A DNA stretch of 64,000 nucleotides from Candidatus Rokuibacteriota bacterium. GTDB lineage: Bacteria > Methylomirabilota > Methylomirabilia > Rokubacteriales > CSP1-6. The notes beneath the pieces were generated by a model, which was given only the letters and a program-made list of their open reading frames with translations, was not told where the DNA came from and did no database searches. The DNA lies in contig QHSU01000054.1 in NCBI GenBank assembly GCA_003220535.1, positions 186,001-250,000 on the forward strand, in the 5' to 3' direction. The translations under genes were made by a program, and so were the position numbers. Numbering within the stretch: position 1 is the stretch's first letter; every line of letters starts with the position of its first letter. This document shows, one piece after another, positions 62,283 to 64,000 of the stretch.

Positions 62283-63428
62283 TCAGTGTCCCCAGAGCTG
62301 CCACGTCGCCAGGCGCGCCCCTTCCACCAGCGACTCGAACTTGGCCCACGCGATCTTGGGATGCCCGACCCGGGGCCCCAGCCCACAGTCCGTGCCGGCG
62401 ATCACGTTTTCCCGCCCGACGAGCCGGGCGTACCTCACGAGCCGCTCGGCCACCAGCTCGGGATGCTCGACGAAATCGCTCGCATGGCCCACCACGCCGG
62501 GGATGAGGATCTTGCCGTCCGGGAGCTTGACGTCCTGCCACACGCGCCATTCGTGATCGTGCCGCGGATTGGACGCCTCGATGGAATAGCCCTGCGCGCG
62601 CACGGCCAGGACCAGGTCCACCAGATCGCGGAGGGGGAGGTCGTGCTTGTGCGGGCCGTGGTAGCTACCCCAGCACACGTGAAAGCGCACGCGCTCCGCC
62701 GGAATGTCACGCAGCGCATGGTTGAGCGCCTCGATACGCAGCGCCGCGAACTTCCGATAGTCGGCCACGCTCATCTCCGGATGGATCTGCCAGCCGTCGG
62801 CCAGATCCGGGTCGTCGATCTGCAGGAGAAAGCCGGCCCCGACGATCGTGTCGTATTCGACCTTCATCGCGTCGGCGATGGCGGCGAGATAGGCCTCGTC
62901 GGTCGGATAGTGCGCGTTACGCAGCCAGTGCTCGATGGTGCCCGGCGCCACCGCCGGCAAGAACGTCTCGGTCACCGAGACGCCGGACAGCGCCGCCTCG
63001 AAGTTCGCGATGTCCGCCCCGAGGGCCGCGTGACCGACGTACGTCAAGGGGCCCCTGCACACGGCCTCGCGTCCCGCCAGGTTGCCGCGCCCGGCAAAAT
63101 ACTGGGGGAACTCCCTCGCGTCCCGGCCGTAGATCATCGCCAGCACGCGCTCGCCCGGCGCGAGGGTCCGCTCCTCGACGCCGCCCAGACGCTCGCGGGC
63201 GTAGGTGGTGAAGTTGCGCTTCGATTCCTCGCCGTCGTTCACGATGTCGAGGCCGACCGCGACCTGTTGGCCGACGACCTCGGCCACCGCGGCGCGCACG
63301 CGAGCCGCCAGCGCCGCGGCGTCGTGGGCCCGGCCCTCGTCCTTGGCCACCAGCAGGTCGCGCAGATCGTCCGGCCGCGCCAGGCTACCGGCGTGCGTGG
63401 TGAGGATTCGCTCGGTGCTGCGCTTCAT
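62283..63428 (-). CDS. MetE C-terminal-domain-like methyltransferase, paralogue 2
   Basis: 381 residues. It shares STERILTTHAGSLARPDDL, DIVNDGEESK, HVCWGSYHGPHKHDLPL and AGTDCGLG with the gene at 53366, so both descend from one ancestor but have diverged widely. Putative zinc ligands (His/Cys in HVC and Cys in TDC) are kept. Here it is upstream of an ABC ATPase rather than a ThDP enzyme. The substrate is unknown. Confidence 0.85.
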   Translation of the reverse strand: MKRSTERILTTHAGSLARPDDLRDLLVAKDEGRAHDAAALAARVRAAVAEVVGQQVAVGLDIVNDGEESKRNFTTYARERLGGVEERTLAPGERVLAMIYGRDAREFPQYFAGRGNLAGREAVCRGPLTYVGHAALGADIANFEAALSGVSVTETFLPAVAPGTIEHWLRNAHYPTDEAYLAAIADAMKVEYDTIVGAGFLLQIDDPDLADGWQIHPEMSVADYRKFAALRIEALNHALRDIPAERVRFHVCWGSYHGPHKHDLPLRDLVDLVLAVRAQGYSIEASNPRHDHEWRVWQDVKLPDGKILIPGVVGHASDFVEHPELVAERLVRYARLVGRENVIAGTDCGLGPRVGHPKIAWAKFESLVEGARLATWQLWGH

Positions 63429-63474
63429 CGGTCGTATGGTCGCGCTCGCATCGGTGTCGAGGCGAGGAGACGAC

Positions 63475-63480
63475 TATAAT
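63475..63480 (+). promoter_or_regulatory. Consensus TATAAT -10 box
   Basis: A perfect TATAAT 24 bases before the DUF885 GTG; transcription would start near 63487. No good -35 box at 16-18 bp. It lies in the divergent gap with the MetE-like gene. Confidence 0.45.
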
Positions 63481-63503
63481 CGTGGCCGCGGAGGCGGTCA
63501 ATC

Positions 63504-64000
63504 GTGCACTACGCCGGACGATGGCGATGTCTCGCGAGCGCGGTCGCGATCCTCGTGGTCGCCGAGGCCTGCGTTCGCCCGACGGTCGCTCCGCCGCCGA
63601 CCCTGGCCGAGGTCCTCCGATCCTACGAGCGGGACACCACGCCGTATTTCCCGTTCACCGCGAGCGAGAGCGGCGCACGCCAGTACGACCGGGTGCTGGC
63701 CAACGACATCGGCGAGGACTACCGCCGCGGGCTCGAAGCGCTGTGCGCCCGGTATCATGAGGACCTGCAACGCGTCGATCGCGCCTCGCTGAATCGCCAG
63801 GAGCGCCTGACGTACGAGATCTTCGAGTACCGGCTCCAGAGCTGTCTCGAGCGACTCAGGTTCCCCTGGCACCTGCTGCCGATCGATCAAGTCGGCCGGA
63901 GCTGGCCCAGTCGGTTTCCGATCGTCGGCGCCGGAAAAGGCTCGCATCCGTTCCGGACCGCGAGGAACTACGAGGACTTCCTCGGCCGGATCGACGGGTT
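63504..64000 (+). CDS. DUF885 lipoprotein (3' end outside window)
   Basis: About 165 residues are visible. GTG 63504 has ggagg 9 bases upstream. The N-terminus RCLASAVAILVVAEACV is a signal peptide with a possible lipobox Cys23. The mature part (TPYFPFTASESGARQYD, YEIFEYRLQSCLERLRF, LPIDQVGRSWPS) matches DUF885, a family of putative periplasmic metallopeptidase-like proteins. The expected HExxH region lies beyond the window. Confidence 0.8.
   Translation, partial: MHYAGRWRCLASAVAILVVAEACVRPTVAPPPTLAEVLRSYERDTTPYFPFTASESGARQYDRVLANDIGEDYRRGLEALCARYHEDLQRVDRASLNRQERLTYEIFEYRLQSCLERLRFPWHLLPIDQVGRSWPSRFPIVGAGKGSHPFRTARNYEDFLGRIDG

Overview
This is a GC-rich bacterial chromosome segment. Third codon positions are almost all G or C, and GTG and TTG starts are common. 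Genes are tightly packed, with many 4-base ATGA/GTGA overlaps. The mix of purine genes, Liv-type, NMT1-type and peptide ABC transporters, LLM flavoproteins, MetE-like proteins, ThDP enzymes and an EtfD-like membrane Fe-S protein resembles uncultured Rokubacteria/Methylomirabilota-type soil bacteria. That placement is inferred from gene content only; no rRNA gene is present.

Layout. (1) 1-12042: purine biosynthesis run purL(partial)-purF-purM-purN-purH, a MerR-HTH/TPR protein, a repeat-built small ORF, purD, purE, then tsaC, a mobA-like gene and thiI. (2) 12182-16707: rpiB-glyA-nrdR, a divergent control region with a possible 12-codon Lys-rich ORF, and a B12-binding radical SAM protein that ends inside a 47-bp perfect inverted repeat. 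(3) 16877-24198: PyrE-like phosphoribosyltransferase, tsaB-rimI, and a redox cluster (YceI, a two-domain cytochrome c, two tandem cytochromes c', an EtfD-like protein, DUF1232). (4) 24254-34942: a glycine-zipper protein, a deleted ku gene, a beta-hydroxyacid dehydrogenase, a frameshifted RidA-like gene, a complete branched-chain-type ABC system with an SDR, DUF2461 and an HsaA-like flavoprotein. (5) 34948-43724: repeats, a ThDP enzyme, a structured intergenic element, a recombination scar (Liv-like binding protein, HAD fragment, serine-recombinase tail), an LLM oxidoreductase, and an NMT1-type ABC operon interrupted by an FRG-domain remnant. (6) 43784-53353: LytS/LytTR two-component pair, DUF1992, MDR and SDR dehydrogenases, a dipeptide ABC operon, and a divergent Tat-exported binding protein. 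(7) 53366-64000: MetE-like protein, ThDP enzyme, ClbS-like protein, an Fbp-type ABC system with SDR and DAO enzymes, an OsmC gene with an in-frame UGA, a second MetE-like protein, and the start of a DUF885 lipoprotein.

The most striking observation is the OsmC-family gene at 60715-61137. A UGA replaces the conserved catalytic Cys codon, the reading frame and family similarity continue beyond it, and a hairpin fitting a bacterial SECIS starts 11 nt after it. This makes it a candidate selenoprotein. Other notable signals are the long inverted repeat at 16703-16861, several families of intergenic repeats (one filling the TPR-purD gap as an open frame coupled at both ends), probable leaderless promoters, and gene scars left by deletion or recombination.
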